A DNA stretch of 64,000 nt from Doris montereyensis (taxonomy: Eukaryota; Mollusca; Gastropoda; Nudibranchia; Dorididae), in NCBI GenBank assembly GCA_037039925.1, contig JAXRKP010000217.1, positions 10,001 to 74,000 of the forward strand. Reading direction: 5' to 3'. Below are positions 35,701-46,590 of the stretch, piece after piece. The notes beneath the pieces are model-generated. The model saw nothing but the letters and a program-made list of their open reading frames with translations, was not told where the DNA came from and ran no database searches. The position numbers and the translations under genes are program-made. Position 1 is the stretch's first letter. Each line of letters opens with the position of its first letter.

Positions 35701-38700
35701 CCTCAGTGTGTCTTGACTGTTGTGTACATGGGATTGCTGTTTGCTGCATCGAAACAACGCAATCAAGCATTGTCTTTATCACTCGATTCATTTGAATTAT
35801 TTGGTGCTAAATACTCTAAATGTCAGTAAAATGAAAATGTCGTTTACATATAAGAGTGTCAGAGTACGTGGACACATAATAAATGAAATCTAGACAAAGC
35901 AAGCGGGTTTACAGGCTTTCCCGTTACCCTCAGTATGTTTCAGTAGTGCCTGTGTAATGTTAACAATTACATTCATACTGATTATGCTTTACTTATGGGG
36001 AGATAACACTTATATTTTTTATATGTAACATGACAGGATTTGTGTAGAATGAAAACTTGTAATTTTACAGAATGCACTGTCAAATGGTGAGTCAAAAGGA
36101 TGGTCTTGTGATTGTGTTGTGTGGATTTTGCACCTGAGACCCCCTTCAAATAAACAAACTTGTATACTATTTAGCAATGAAATCGAGTTATATCCTTGTG
36201 AGACATGATTAGATATGATTTAAACGATGCAAACATGGGAGGGCTACATTTTTTTATATAATCTGACACGTTTTTCACCTTTGTAGACCTCTAAAGCTGA
36301 ATATTATGAAATTTGCCAAAAAAAAGTCCCTTCAAAACAACTATGCAAATTGCATGACACACCTTGATCCGCAATTCAAAAATAGTACCCACAGCTGCCA
36401 TCCATTATATTAATTTGGATGTTAGAGTGCATGAATCTGATGTTTTGTTGAGATACGATTTATCAGATGCATTGACTGAACAGGGTTACTCAGTAGTCCA
36501 GAGGCAATGTGTTGGCCTCTCAACCAAAAGGTAGTGGGTTCGAGCCCCGCCAGCAGTTAATTTTTTTCGACTTTCTTCGAAGAAAATCTGCCCCCCCTGG
36601 TCCAGGTAGGTGGATCGACGCCTAGTCGCATCGGAGATAGACGATTAAAAGGAGGTCCTGTGTGCAGATCACAACACTCTGTGCACGTTAAAGATTCCTT
36701 GGCTGTTTACAGGGCAGTCCTACCAAAAACCCTGATATCACCTTAGTTGTGGATGTGGGTATAATCAAATTTATAAATAAAACATTGACTGGACTTTTTG
36801 CCACTGTCAAAGATAGATCTGAAATATTGATGGCAGGCACCATTGAATGTGTGACTGCAGAGGCTAATCTTTCTCCCTCTCTCCGTTCGTTCCTTCCTTC
36901 CTCCCTCCCTCCTTCCGTCCTCTTTTTGTTCAATGGTTGAATTTGAATAAATTAAATTACTGAATATTGGTCATGTGGTGGAGGTTTTGTTTTGTATATA
37001 AATACTTTCATTTTCTAATGTCCTTGCTATTACTATTAGTATTAAAGTGTTGACGTGCTGTGACGTATGATGATATTTTTACAGACCTAACAATGCAGTG
37101 GTGGGAGATGTCCTCATCTTGACCAAGCCGCTGGGTACACAGGTAGCAGTCAATGCCTACCAGTGGCTGGGACGACCGGACAAATGGAATCACATCAAGC
37201 TTGTCGTGTCGGAGGAAGATGTACAAAAAGCCTATCAAAGGGCGATGTTTAGCATGGCAAGGTTAAACCGAACAGGTTGGTGCAAAGATCGTGTATTTAT
37301 TTATTTATTTATACAATGCTTACCACTTGTTTGGTGTCGGTGGCCAAGCAGATAGGCTGCTGAACTTGGGATCATGAATCTGGGATTCAAATCCTAGCAA
37401 CACTAGGTCCGGGATTCAAATCTTAGCAATGTTAGGTTCGGCAATGTGTTCCTTGGGAAATACACTTAACACGCATTTTCCCCACTTGACTGAGGTGTAA
37501 ATGGGTACAAGCACTAGTTTTGGAGTAAAAATCTGAGTCAGATTGGCATCCTGTCTAGGACTTGATTATTATCACCTGTTCTGCTTTATGCCATAGAAAC
37601 CAGGATAAGCTCTGGCTTTGTGGGCAGTAGTGGTCTTGAGGGAACTTTACTTGTTACTTGCACGTCGGGACAAAATCTGGCTCATTTCAGTGCCATGATT
37701 TGCCTGTCTTTTCCTGAATATTTGTGGGGGAAAGACATTTTAACATTTTTAAGAATTTATTTGAGAGATAATAGAGCTTCTAAGATCATCATGATTTGAA
37801 AAGCATCCTTGTTTTTTCTTGAGATATTGTGTTGGTGTGTTTGCCAGTAAATGTTTCTTTGAAAATATAATTTGAGATCCCTCCCATAAGGCAGACTGAT
37901 CTCTTGTATAGATCTCTCTGTAAGAAAGGATGGGTATAGTGAAGAGACATGATCAAAATGTGAGGAGTTCTACACATAGAATTCAAACTGTTGATCATTT
38001 CTGACACTGATTCTAATTTATTCTAAATAAGTGGTAAGAACATAACTTGCTTATCTTCTTTGCTCAAGTCTTGTTTTTATCTGAGGTCTCTATTAAAGAG
38101 TACATTTGTAATTTACTGATGTTTTGTCCGATTTGTTTATCATGTTTTTAGTTTCGTTTTGGGCAAAGTTTATTATTTGGGCTGAATATGACCTAAATGG
38201 CATGAAATCTTGGTCCTATGTTATGTGGGCTAATAGTATAAGCCTAAAGAACACACCAGCCCACATTGAAGTTATTTAGGCCAACATGGCAAAAAACACA
38301 CATTATAACAGATATTCATGTTAAGAAGCTATAACATTATAGACCTAGATCTATGATACATAATACTGACATTTTGATATACCCCATGTCAAAAATTATT
38401 CATTTTTCTAATACATTTAATGAAACATGCCTATGTCAGACCTGCCATTGATCCCGAGTTAATCGGAATCATCCCGATTTTTAGCGTAAAACTGCAAAAT
38501 TCCGATTTTCTGTTGGCCCATCCCGATTTTAAAAATATACTGCAATCGTTGCCTTGACGGCATTGTTCCATATATTCAGCGTGCAATATTTATTTTAAAC
38601 AGCCAATAGCCGGATGTTGTGCATATCCAGGATTCATGTTATTATAAGTAAATGGTCTATCGATTCTTCACTAATATATTGTTCTCTTTGTCCATTCTTG

Positions 38701-41700
38701 AGTACTCGTGCTGTACTTGTTCGAGACTTTAAAAATTGTTGTATGATTACGTGTTATTGAGGCCTACCGCGATATCTAGAGCCTTGAATTTCAAACTGAT
38801 GAGGCAGAAGGCTTCGCTGATATTCAATGACTTGTTAGATCTAGATCTAAACGTCCCTAGTATTAGGGACGTCTAGATCTAAGTCTAGATGATCTGTACC
38901 TGTACTCTTAAGTAGATTTAATAGATCTAAATCAAGTTTGAATTAAAATCTTTGAAACAATATGACTCCCCCTTCAGAAAGTGCGATCACACGCTTGTCG
39001 TCAGAGAGAGAGAGAGAGAGAGAAATGCCTCGCTGGTGTGTGTAAAAAGAGAGAAGTAGAGAGCATTTTTGTGTGTGTTTCGTGCGATCGCGAATGTATA
39101 TGAGTGTGTGTGTTAGAGAGGGAGTGAGCAACAATTTATGAAGTGAAAGGCAAATGCAAGGAAGACTAGAGGTTGGATGATAATTGACAGGTATGTCATG
39201 TACATATGTCTGACCGGTTAGCAGGAGTGGGGTGGGTATGTGTGTGTGTGAAGAATGTGAAAAGATGATAGCAATGATTAGCCAGATAAATGACCACTCA
39301 TGAGAAAGAGAAGAAAAGTGAGTGTGTCTTCCACTTCCAGCATGTAAGCAATGAGTGGGAAGGAGGCAACTGTAATGCTGATTTAGTACTAGAATTCAGG
39401 TTTTATTGGCAGGGGGGGGGGGGGGGGGGGGGGGGCTATTATTTATATAATGGATATATTTACTTGCGAAAAGGCAGAACCAGCGTCAACTACGACCGTA
39501 TTTTATTATTATTAAGTTCGAGATTACGCGACCGGCTGTCTCTATACCTGAAATCGTTCATGTATCCTGATTTTTCTCTCCAGGATCCTGATTTTTTTAC
39601 ATCTAGGTCCTGATTTTTGAAAAATTTAGAGTGGCAGGTCTGTTATGTTTTCTTCCTGAGATTAAGAATGTGTGTCTGTGTGCCGTTAAAGTCCATCATC
39701 CCCTAAGGTGTGGGTTGGGGAGAATCAAGGTTTAGAAGTCAATTGTTATAATAATAATCATTTATGATCATTGTGATCTATCTTCTATACCTTGATCTGC
39801 GAGAGACAACACAGCAAAACTGACGGCATCTATATTCTAGCTCTAGATCTGTTGTGTGTAGTTGTTGCCACTCTCCTACCAAGTGAGTGTAGAGTGAAGT
39901 AGATGTATTGTAATAAAGTTAAAATAATGGAAGAAGTCGGACGGTTTTATAAGACTAGCAATAGCAAACCACACAAAAGCACCCACAGGTATTTTGGAAA
40001 TCAATACGAACATTGATAGTTTTTCGTTGTGCAAAATGTGAGGGCACAACTCAATCAGACAAAATGTTTTGGTACTATTAATATTTAACCTATATATATA
40101 GCGCAACACTCCAGATCCAGGGTATTTGTGCTATGTGTGGCCATAATAGTCACTGCCTTGTTTTATATCTTTTTTGTTTGTTTTTGCCTAGAAAAGCATG
40201 TCATATTAGATGGGAAGTGCCTGGGTCTTTTCTAATTCAAATTACTGCAGGTATCGAACCAAACATTACAATGATGACATATCTCTCCCCTTGCATTGGC
40301 AGTGAAATTTCAGTTTTGACTGTTTCAAAGCCTTGTAGTTTTTGTATTATAATTGTTGAGTTCATACTGTTGAGATATTAGATCACATTGACCGTTATGA
40401 TACACCACAGGTCATTTATGAATTATATCATTTAGTGGGCAAATATCTTCTGAGTCATCGGTGGGTGTTAACATTAGGAAGACAAGAGAAACTTTTTTAC
40501 TTTGAACTTTAAGATTCTTTAGCAATGAAAATTCATTTTAATCGTCCACATATCAGCAATGAGTGACAACTTTGCGTTGGTGTCTCACTTTTCTTAGGTT
40601 CTTAGGTTTTATAGCTCAAATAGAAAATTATAGACGACTTCTACTAGTAGTGGGTTGTCATATGTTAATGTCTTAACAACCACACTAAATGAGTATTTGA
40701 TTAGAATCATTTGAAACAATGACATTTTCGACAACTTGCACATCAATGACAGCATGTTTGATTTCCCGTCTTGTGGACTTGAGATGTTTAATATCATGAA
40801 CGTATGGATGGACTTTATTTTGAGAACCCTCTCATAAGGCAGATTGATCTCTTGTATAGATCTCTCTGTAAGAAAGGATGGGTACAATGAAGAGAAGCGA
40901 TCACAATGTGTTGAGTACTACACATAGAATTCAAACTGTAGATTGTTTCTTACATTTGTCATAATAAAAATAAAAGAGTAAGAAAGTAATTCTCTTTTTA
41001 CTTTATTTCTCAGTCTTGTTTTCTGTTCTACCACAGATTCTATTCAAAAGTGCATTTTATATTCAATATTTTGTAGTGTTTGTTGTTTTGGGGTTTTTTA
41101 CTGGCAAAGTTTTGAGTCCTACACATAGAATTCAAACTATAGATGATTTCTTACATTACGTTGATCATAAATATTCGGTGAGAACATTACTCTCTTATCT
41201 TATCGTTGATTAGCCGTAGCGTTGTGAGCTTGTAATCACAACTACACTGGTTCAAACCCTCAACTTGCACAGGTGGGGTTTTCCCCCACAAAGTTATACA
41301 CTTAAAAGAGGTACTTCACTCAACTTTACTTATTTGACTCAGGTGTGAATGAGTTCCTAGCTATCGGTAGATAAAGATCTTGTTAGAGTGTTAGTATGAA
41401 ACGCCTAGTGGGCTGCTGTGCTGTATGCTTCCCAGGGAGTTGAGAAGGACTTTGAATGAAATGGTTTGCTGGGGGATAAATGATGTACAGTCCTTGTGCT
41501 TTTACTTGTGCAGGGATACGGCCCATAAATCCATCTTTATCTTTATTTTTACTTGAAATGTTTCAAGTTCACTGTCAGTTTTATTTACAATCCCTCCCAT
41601 AAGGCAGATTGGTCTATTGTGTAGACTTGTCTGTAAGAAAGGATGGGTAAATTAAAGAGATGTTGTGGTCACAATGTGTTGAGTCCTACACATAGAATTC

Positions 41701-44700
41701 AAACTATAGATCATTTCTTACATTGATTATAAATATAAAATGAGAACATAACATTCTTATTTCATTAGTATTGTTTCTGGCAAATGTTTCAATGTCACAG
41801 ACAATTTTATGTACAATCCCTCCCATAAGGCAGATTGGTCTCTTCTGTAGACATGTCTGTAAGAAAGGATGGGTAAATAAAAGAGATGTTGTGGTCACAA
41901 TGTGTTGAGTCCTACACGTAGAATTCAAATTATAGATCATTTCTTACATTGATCATAAATATTATAAGTCATTGTAGCTGAACCACAGTGTTGTGAGCAA
42001 GTGATCCCAATGACACTGGTTCAAGCCCCACGGCTGTCACAGATGGGTGTTTTTTTTTAAACAACATTATATTCTTAGGAAAGGTACTTCACTCTACTTT
42101 CCTCACTTGACTCTGGTATGAATGAGTTCAGAAAGATGTCAGAGTGTTAATACGAAAAGCTTAACAGGCTTGGGTACTGTATGTTTCCTTGGGAGTTGAG
42201 AAGGACTTTGAATGAAATGGCCTGGGGGGGGGTGGGGGGGGATAAATAATGGTGAGCCTGCAAGGGTGTGGGAATATAGACTATAGGTTCATCTTTATCT
42301 TTTATAAATATTAGGTGAGAACATTGCTCTCTTATCTCATTGATATTTTTTACTGGTAAATGTTTCAATTTCACAGACGATTTTATTTACAATCCCTCCC
42401 ATAAGGCAGATTGGTCTCTTGTGTAGACCTGTCTGTAAGAAAGGATGGGTAAATTAAAGAGATGTTGTGGTCACATTGGGTTGAGTCCTACTCATAGAAT
42501 TCAAACTATAGATCATGTCTTACATTGATCATGATATTAGGTAAGAGCATTACTCTCTAATCTCATTGGTATCTCTCATTGGTATCTTTACTGGTAAATG
42601 TTTCAATTTCACATACAATTTTATTTACAACAAGCATGTCATATCCCGAGTGAATCCAAGTCCAAACAATTATTGGATCGGGTCAGTATTCGATACTGAG
42701 GTTACGCAAGTAGGCGTGAATGGTACTTTTCCAACTTTTTAATTATAAAACCTGTTCAAAATGGCAGCTTAGGTGAATAAAAATTAAATTCAAAGATGGG
42801 GAAACAATATTCTTTTTCAATAATTAAATGGTGCTTCTGGTAGAAAACTTTTTTTTTTTAATGAAAACGATCTTGGGATGATTTAGAACGTACATGTAAA
42901 ATATCATTACTCTTAGTGGCCTGGCAACAGATCCTTTAGACAACACAGAATGACCAACTCTAAATTATCTGAATAGATCCCTCCCATAAGGCAGGTTGGT
43001 CTCTTGTGTAGACCTGTCTGTAAGAAAGGATGGGTAAATAAAAGAGACGTGATCACATTGGATTGAGTCCTACACATAGAATTCAAACTATAGATCATTT
43101 CTTACATTAATCATAAATATAAAATGAGAACATAACGTTCTTATTTCATTAGTATTGTTTCTGGCAAATGTTTCAATATCACAGACAATTTTATTTACAA
43201 TCCCTCCCATAAGGCAGATTGGTCTCTTGTGTAGACCTGTCTGTAAGAAAGGATGGGTAAATTAAAGAGATGTGATCACATTGGGTTGAGTCCTACACAT
43301 AGAATTCAAACTATAGAGCATTTCTTACATTGATCATAAATATTATAAGTCATTGTAGCTGAACTATAGTGTTGTGAGCTAGTGATCCCAATGACACTGG
43401 TTCAAGCCCCCACGGCTGTCACAGATGGGTGTTTTTTTTTAAACAACATTTTACTCTTAGGAAAGGTACTTCACTCTACTTTCCTCACTTGACTCTGGTA
43501 TGAATGAGTTCCCAGCTATAGGTAGAGAAAGATGTCAGAGTGTTAATACAAAAAGCTTAACAGGCTTGGGTACTGTATGTTCCCCTGGGAGTTAAGAAGG
43601 ACTTTGAATGAAATGGCCTGCAGGGGGATAAAGGATGGTGAGCCTGCAAGGGTGTGGGAACATAGACTATAGGTTCATTTTTATCTTTTAAAAATATTAG
43701 TTGAGAACATTGCTCTCTTATCTCATTGGTATTTTTACTGGTAAATGTTTCAATTTCACAGACGATTTTATTTACAATCCCTCCCATAAGGCAGATTGGT
43801 CTCTTGTGTAGACCTGTCTGTAAGAAAGGATGGGTAAATTAAAGAGATGTTATGATCACAATGTGTTGAGTCCTACACATAGAATTCAAACAATAGATCA
43901 TTTCTTACATTACATGGATCATGAATATAAGGTGAAAACATTACTCTCTTATCTCATTGGTCCAAGTTTTGTTTTGAGGTGCCTCTTCAAAAGTATGTTT
44001 CTTGTGGATGGGATGGGGAGGGGTGGGGGTTGCTGTCCAATCATTATCTTGTCTGTTTGACGTGTTGGTGGATCTTGGGCGGTTGACATGGTGCTACTGG
44101 TAGCAGTGGTAGGTTCTACTTTTCTTTCCCTCTTTCACTCATATTTCATCTTGCTGGTTCCTCTTGATTCATCCTGAGATCACTGCATATGGTGGACATG
44201 ATAAATTTCTATAAAACAAATGAAGTTGGCAGATCCCAGTAGCATTACGTTTCCTGTTATCTTTATTTTATATCCGTTTCCCATAAGCAGTATGGTAGTC
44301 ATGTAGAAGAAACTGCATAAGCAGTTGATATGAAGGTCCGATAGGCCTTATGGCAAGTTATGGGTCTTGTGTGCGTAGTCATGACATTTGATTTGATTTT
44401 AGCCACATCCACGGCTAAAGTGATCCCTGGGTTTTTGGTAATGGTAGGATATTTTTAATTTTGCCCTTACTGCCATGTAAGCAGCCAAGGGGTGTTTAAT
44501 GTGCACAGAGAGATCTGCACAAAGGATCTTTTTATCATCCTTTTGAACCCCAAAGGGTGTTGGGACTCAAACCTACGCCATCAATGTCTTTGTCTATCTG
44601 TAATCATAACTATATCACATCCATCTGATGTCCACAAGACACATACATGAATAATTTTCCCTTGTAGACATTTGAATGTTCCTGTTTGTGAATGTCATGC

Positions 44701-46273
44701 CAGCAAGATACCTCAAGACCTCAGTTGCCGCTTTGCTATACCCCAAAGCCACCTTCTTATGTGTCAATCTCTTAAAGGAAATCTTTCTGTCGCTGTGGGT
44801 TCTTTTTTTCAAAGCATGAAATAATTTTTTTGTATAATAGATAAAAATCCCTTGTAAACATTTGCATGTTCATGTGGGATTTTGAATCCTAACGTCCTAT
44901 TTGTGATGCCAGCAAGATACCTCAAGACTTCTGTCGCCGCTTTGCTCTACATCGAAGCCCCCTTCTTATGCGTTTCAGTGTCCAAGATTTATTGTCTCTG
45001 TCATTGTGGGATCTTTTTTCCTTAGCATGGGGATGAAAATAATCCTTAGTGTGAAATTCAAATAGACCATAAAATGTAAATTGCTGTTGTTACTGTGGAA
45101 TTCCAAAACTCACTCTCGGTCACCATTTCTTCAAACAGCTGCCAGACTCATGCACAAGTACAACGCCCATGGAGCCACGGATATCACCGGATTTGGTCTT
45201 TTGGGACATGCAAGCAACTTGGTCAAAATCCAGCAGAGGCCTGTTGCATTTGTCATTCACAATTTACCAGTCATTGCCAAGATGGCCGCCATTAGCAAGG
45301 CCTGTGGCAGTCCCTTTTCTCTTTTACAAGGGACGGCAGCAGAAACGTCGGGTAAGATTCTCTTCTTTTTTTTAGTTCATAGACATGGGCTTCAGACAGT
45401 TTCTTTTTACTTATTTTTCACGCAGAAATCTCCTCGATTAATAAGGGGACACAGTGGTCCAGGGGTAAGGCGTCTGTCTGTCAACCTTGTGGCCGTGGGA
45501 AAGTAGTAATAGATAAAGACAAGGAGGAAGCAGTCATTTTGAAAGAAGTAACAGATAAAGATGGAGAAAAGGTGCGCACAGTTGAGAAATGTCTGCACAT
45601 ACCAATGAAAAACAGCATGCACACAATAAAAAAAAATATTTATTCATGCACTGCTGGAATTCATTGGGTAAAACTTAGGACATCAAAAATGTACGCACAT
45701 AAACGACAAAAAATTATAGGGAACATTGCTCAGCCCTTATATACAATACTATACTAATTCAATGCACCATACAGCAAAGATATACGCACAAACTCACACA
45801 CGCACAATTGAACCAAAAAGTAATAAGGTGATGAAACAACTTATAGCATTTAATAAGGGGCTTTCCTGTGACTTGACGTTAACCGCAACCTCTTCCCAAA
45901 GCTGTTGATATAATCTGAATCGAGATATAATGAATTATGAAGGGGGAAACGGTACTGCCGAAGAAGTTGATTTTATCCGAAAATTGGTGTTAAACAAGTT
46001 GACTTTACGCGGACTCCACTGTGTATATATATATCTATATAAACATACATACATACACACATATAATAATTTTTGTCTATGTTACCAGGTGGGCTTTTGG
46101 TTGCTCTTCCTCGTGAACAAGCGGCTGCTTTTTGCAAAGACATAGAAAAGCATGAGGGCTACCAGGCATGGATCATTGGCATTGTGGAAAAAGGGAATCG
46201 AACAGCTCGTGTCATCGACAAACCAAGAATTATTGAAGTTCCTGCTAAGGATAGTGAAGGAGAGCTATGGTGA
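29542..46273 (+). CDS. SEPHS2: Selenophosphate synthetase, Sec-containing (SPS2-like), plus-strand copy; seven exons
   Basis: Second SelD/SPS2 gene, divergent from the first. Exons 29542-29746, 33194-33297, 34571-34720, 35352-35464, 37085-37275, 45139-45351 and 46089-46273 sum to 1161 nt, coding for 386 residues with TGA read as Sec29. All junctions are GT-AG and the frame is intact. Catalytic and metal residues are present: U29, K32, D73 (GMD), D91 (TTD), D114 (LSD) and D269 (TDITGFG). Several otherwise conserved sites have changed: the PLRHGG motif is ALHYGG, ANVLSD is AHVLSD, and EEAGT is QEADT. This suggests relaxed or altered constraint, although the ORF is clean. A SINE follows about five bases after the stop. 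Cytosolic, no targeting signal seen. Family assignment is secure; whether both genes are expressed is unknown. Confidence 0.93.
29626..29628 (+). other. SEPHS2: In-frame TGA (selenocysteine codon 29), plus copy
   Basis: Flanked by ctaaaggga and gggtgtaaagtc, identical to the minus copy over the surrounding 40 or so bases. It aligns with the catalytic Cys/Sec of the SelD family. Confidence 0.92.
29935..30560 (-). mobile_element. LINE 3' end (Rex/L2-like) with C-terminal ORF remnant
   Basis: The minus strand encodes [20 protein letters not shown] then [13 protein letters not shown], like the RT..R..NSFIPSAI..LN ending of L2/Rex LINEs. It is followed by the typical 3' tail, seen on the plus strand as tttattgatcctttaaaaaa. 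It lies in intron 1 of the plus SEPHS gene. Confidence 0.65.
30757..31100. repeat. Unclassified repeat with direct ends (intron 1, plus gene)
   Basis: ggatggggatt followed by a ttccaggttttttaacac block at 30755-30800 recurs as ggatggggatttccaagttt at 31024. The region between is rich in short ccgg words and more GC-rich than its surroundings. It is probably a transposon relic; class unknown. Confidence 0.35.
31495..31580. repeat. CT/CA simple repeat
   Basis: ctctctctgtctctctctgt grading into cacacacacatacatataaa. A reciprocal GA tract is at 31147-31250. Confidence 0.9.
33194..33297 (+). CDS. SEPHS2: SEPHS plus copy, exon 2
   Basis: Encodes [15 protein letters not shown] then [15 protein letters not shown]. 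Acceptor ttccttcctcaag, donor gtaaga. The ALHYGG segment departs from PLRHGG in the other copy and in animal homologs. Length 104 nt. Confidence 0.93.
34571..34720 (+). CDS. SEPHS2: SEPHS plus copy, exon 3
   Basis: Encodes [16 protein letters not shown], then [11 protein letters not shown] and ends ILEGFK. Acceptor tatatttcag, donor gtgtag (weak but GT). Length 150 nt. Confidence 0.93.
35352..35464 (+). CDS. SEPHS2: SEPHS plus copy, exon 4
   Basis: Encodes [15 protein letters not shown], then [16 protein letters not shown]. Acceptor ggatgccag, donor gtaagc. It ends in an AT that joins the A of exon 5, giving Ile where the other copy has Met. Length 113 nt. Confidence 0.92.
36485..36790 (+). 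repeat. tRNA-derived SINE (family S1), intron 4 of plus gene
   Basis: Head agtagtccagaggcaatgtg, B-box gtgggttcgagccccgcc, body tcgcatcggagatagacg and gtgcacgttaaagattcctt, tail rich in AAATAAA. About 80% alike by eye to the SINE at 46278-46590. Confidence 0.85.
37085..37275 (+). CDS. SEPHS2: SEPHS plus copy, exon 5
   Basis: Encodes [24 protein letters not shown] sequence ([19 protein letters not shown]) through [18 protein letters not shown]. Acceptor tttttacag, donor gttggt. Its 191-nt length is the reference that exposes the 2-nt excess in the minus copy. Confidence 0.93.
37330..37660 (+). repeat. tRNA-derived SINE (family S2), intron 5 of plus gene
   Basis: tRNA-like head (ggtggccaagcagataggct, gggattcaaatcctagcaac, then a partial second copy of the B-box), body ttccccacttgactgaggtg and tail tgctttatgccatagaaacc followed by aggataagctctggctttgt. 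Same family as 5140, 47235 and 58008. Confidence 0.75.
38437..39642. mobile_element. Nonautonomous TIR transposon (about 1.2 kb)
   Basis: Ends cagacctgcca at 38437 and tggcaggtctg at 39642 are inverted, flanked by TATGT / TTATGT, a plausible 4-5 bp target duplication. Subterminal sequence at both ends is rich in (c)ccgatttt or cctgatttttt words, as expected of mirrored subtermini. No transposase is recognised. Superfamily is unassigned. Confidence 0.65.
39412..39435 (+). repeat. 24-nt poly(G) tract
   Basis: An uninterrupted run of 24 G. Other long G or C runs occur at about 1154, 14139, 24716, 32071, 42225 and 62486. Confidence 0.95.
41205..41550 (+). repeat. tRNA-headed SINE (family S3) in the family B array
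   Basis: gccgtagcgttgtgagcttg, B-box-like ctggttcaaaccctcaactt, then cttatttgactcaggtgtga and a tail of atctttatcttt. Two more copies at 41970-42300 and 43355-43690 are inserted in family B units. Confidence 0.65.
41970..42305 (+). repeat. SINE S3 copy
   Basis: Head agctgaaccacagtgttgtg, B-box ctggttcaagccccacggct, tail gttcatctttatctttt. Nearly the same as 43355-43690, so both probably spread by duplication of the composite unit. Confidence 0.7.
43355..43690 (+). repeat. SINE S3 copy
   Basis: Head agctgaactatagtgttgtg, B-box ctggttcaagcccccacggc, tail gttcatttttatctttt. It shares flanking family B sequence with the 41970 copy, indicating segmental duplication. Confidence 0.7.
44060..44225 (+). 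repeat. Family A repeat copy
   Basis: Forward copy: gtgctactggtagcagtgg, taggttctacttttctttcc, tcatcttgctggttcctctt, then catcctgagatcactgcata and ggtggacatgataaatttct. Confidence 0.75.
44600..45060. repeat. Degenerate 250-bp direct duplication in intron 5
   Basis: The block tgccagcaagatacctcaag, then gcc-gctttgct and cttcttatg (about 44695-44770) recurs at 44905-44975, both followed by a -gtgggttcttttt/-gtgggatctttttt stretch. It is a local duplication of unknown origin. Confidence 0.6.
45139..45351 (+). CDS. SEPHS2: SEPHS plus copy, exon 6
   Basis: Encodes [50 protein letters not shown] and TAAETSG. Acceptor tcaaacag, donor gtaaga. Length 213 nt. Confidence 0.93.
46089..46273 (+). CDS. 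SEPHS2: SEPHS plus copy, exon 7 (stop codon)
   Basis: Encodes [20 protein letters not shown], then [20 protein letters not shown] and ends GELW-TGA. Acceptor tatgttaccag. This terminal TGA is the true stop: it aligns with TAG in the other copy. Confidence 0.92.
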
Positions 46274-46277
46274 TAAA

Positions 46278-46590
46278 AGAAGACGTGGTAGTCCAGAGGC
46301 AAAGTGTCTGCCTCTCAACCAAAGGTAGCGGGTTCGAGGCCCCACCAACAGTTGAGAAATGTTCTCAAGTTTTTTCGAGTAAAATCTACCCCTGGTTCAG
46401 GTAGTGGATCGGCACCTTGTCCCATCGGAGACTGGCGACAAAAAAGGAGATTCCGTGTGCATATCACCACGCTCTGCGCACGTTAAAGATCCCTTTGCTG
46501 TTTATAGGGCAGTCCAGGCAAAGTTAAAAATCCTACCAAAAACCCAGAGATCATCTAAGTTGTGGATGTGGGTAAATCAAATAAAAAATC
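46278..46590 (+). repeat. tRNA-derived SINE (S1) directly after the SEPHS stop codon
   Basis: Starts within about five bases of the stop: gtggtagtccagaggcaaag, B-box agcgggttcgaggccccacc, body tcccatcggagactggcgac and cgcacgttaaagatcccttt, tail with AATAAA at 46580-46585. It occupies the start of the 3'UTR where a SECIS would be sought, and may supply a poly(A) signal. Confidence 0.88.

Larger units (their letters stand above)
37875..43990. repeat. Composite repeat array, family B units (about 228 bp) with SINE insertions, in intron 5
   Basis: Eight units begin tccctcccataaggcagatt or a close variant, at about 37878, 40828, 41591, 41817, 42393, 42978, 43201 and 43778. Each continues gtagacctgtctgtaagaaa, agtcctacacatagaattca and ends with tttcacagacaattttattt before the next unit. 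Direct tandem spacing is about 225-228 bp. Longer gaps hold a tRNA-headed SINE or the TIR element at 38437. The array explains most of the 7.9-kb intron (3.8 kb in the other copy). Confidence 0.85.

Noticed and set aside
4636..46273. Two SEPHS genes as one locus assembled twice in inverted orientation
   Set aside because: They differ at many amino-acid and silent sites and have unrelated intron insertions, so they are paralogs.
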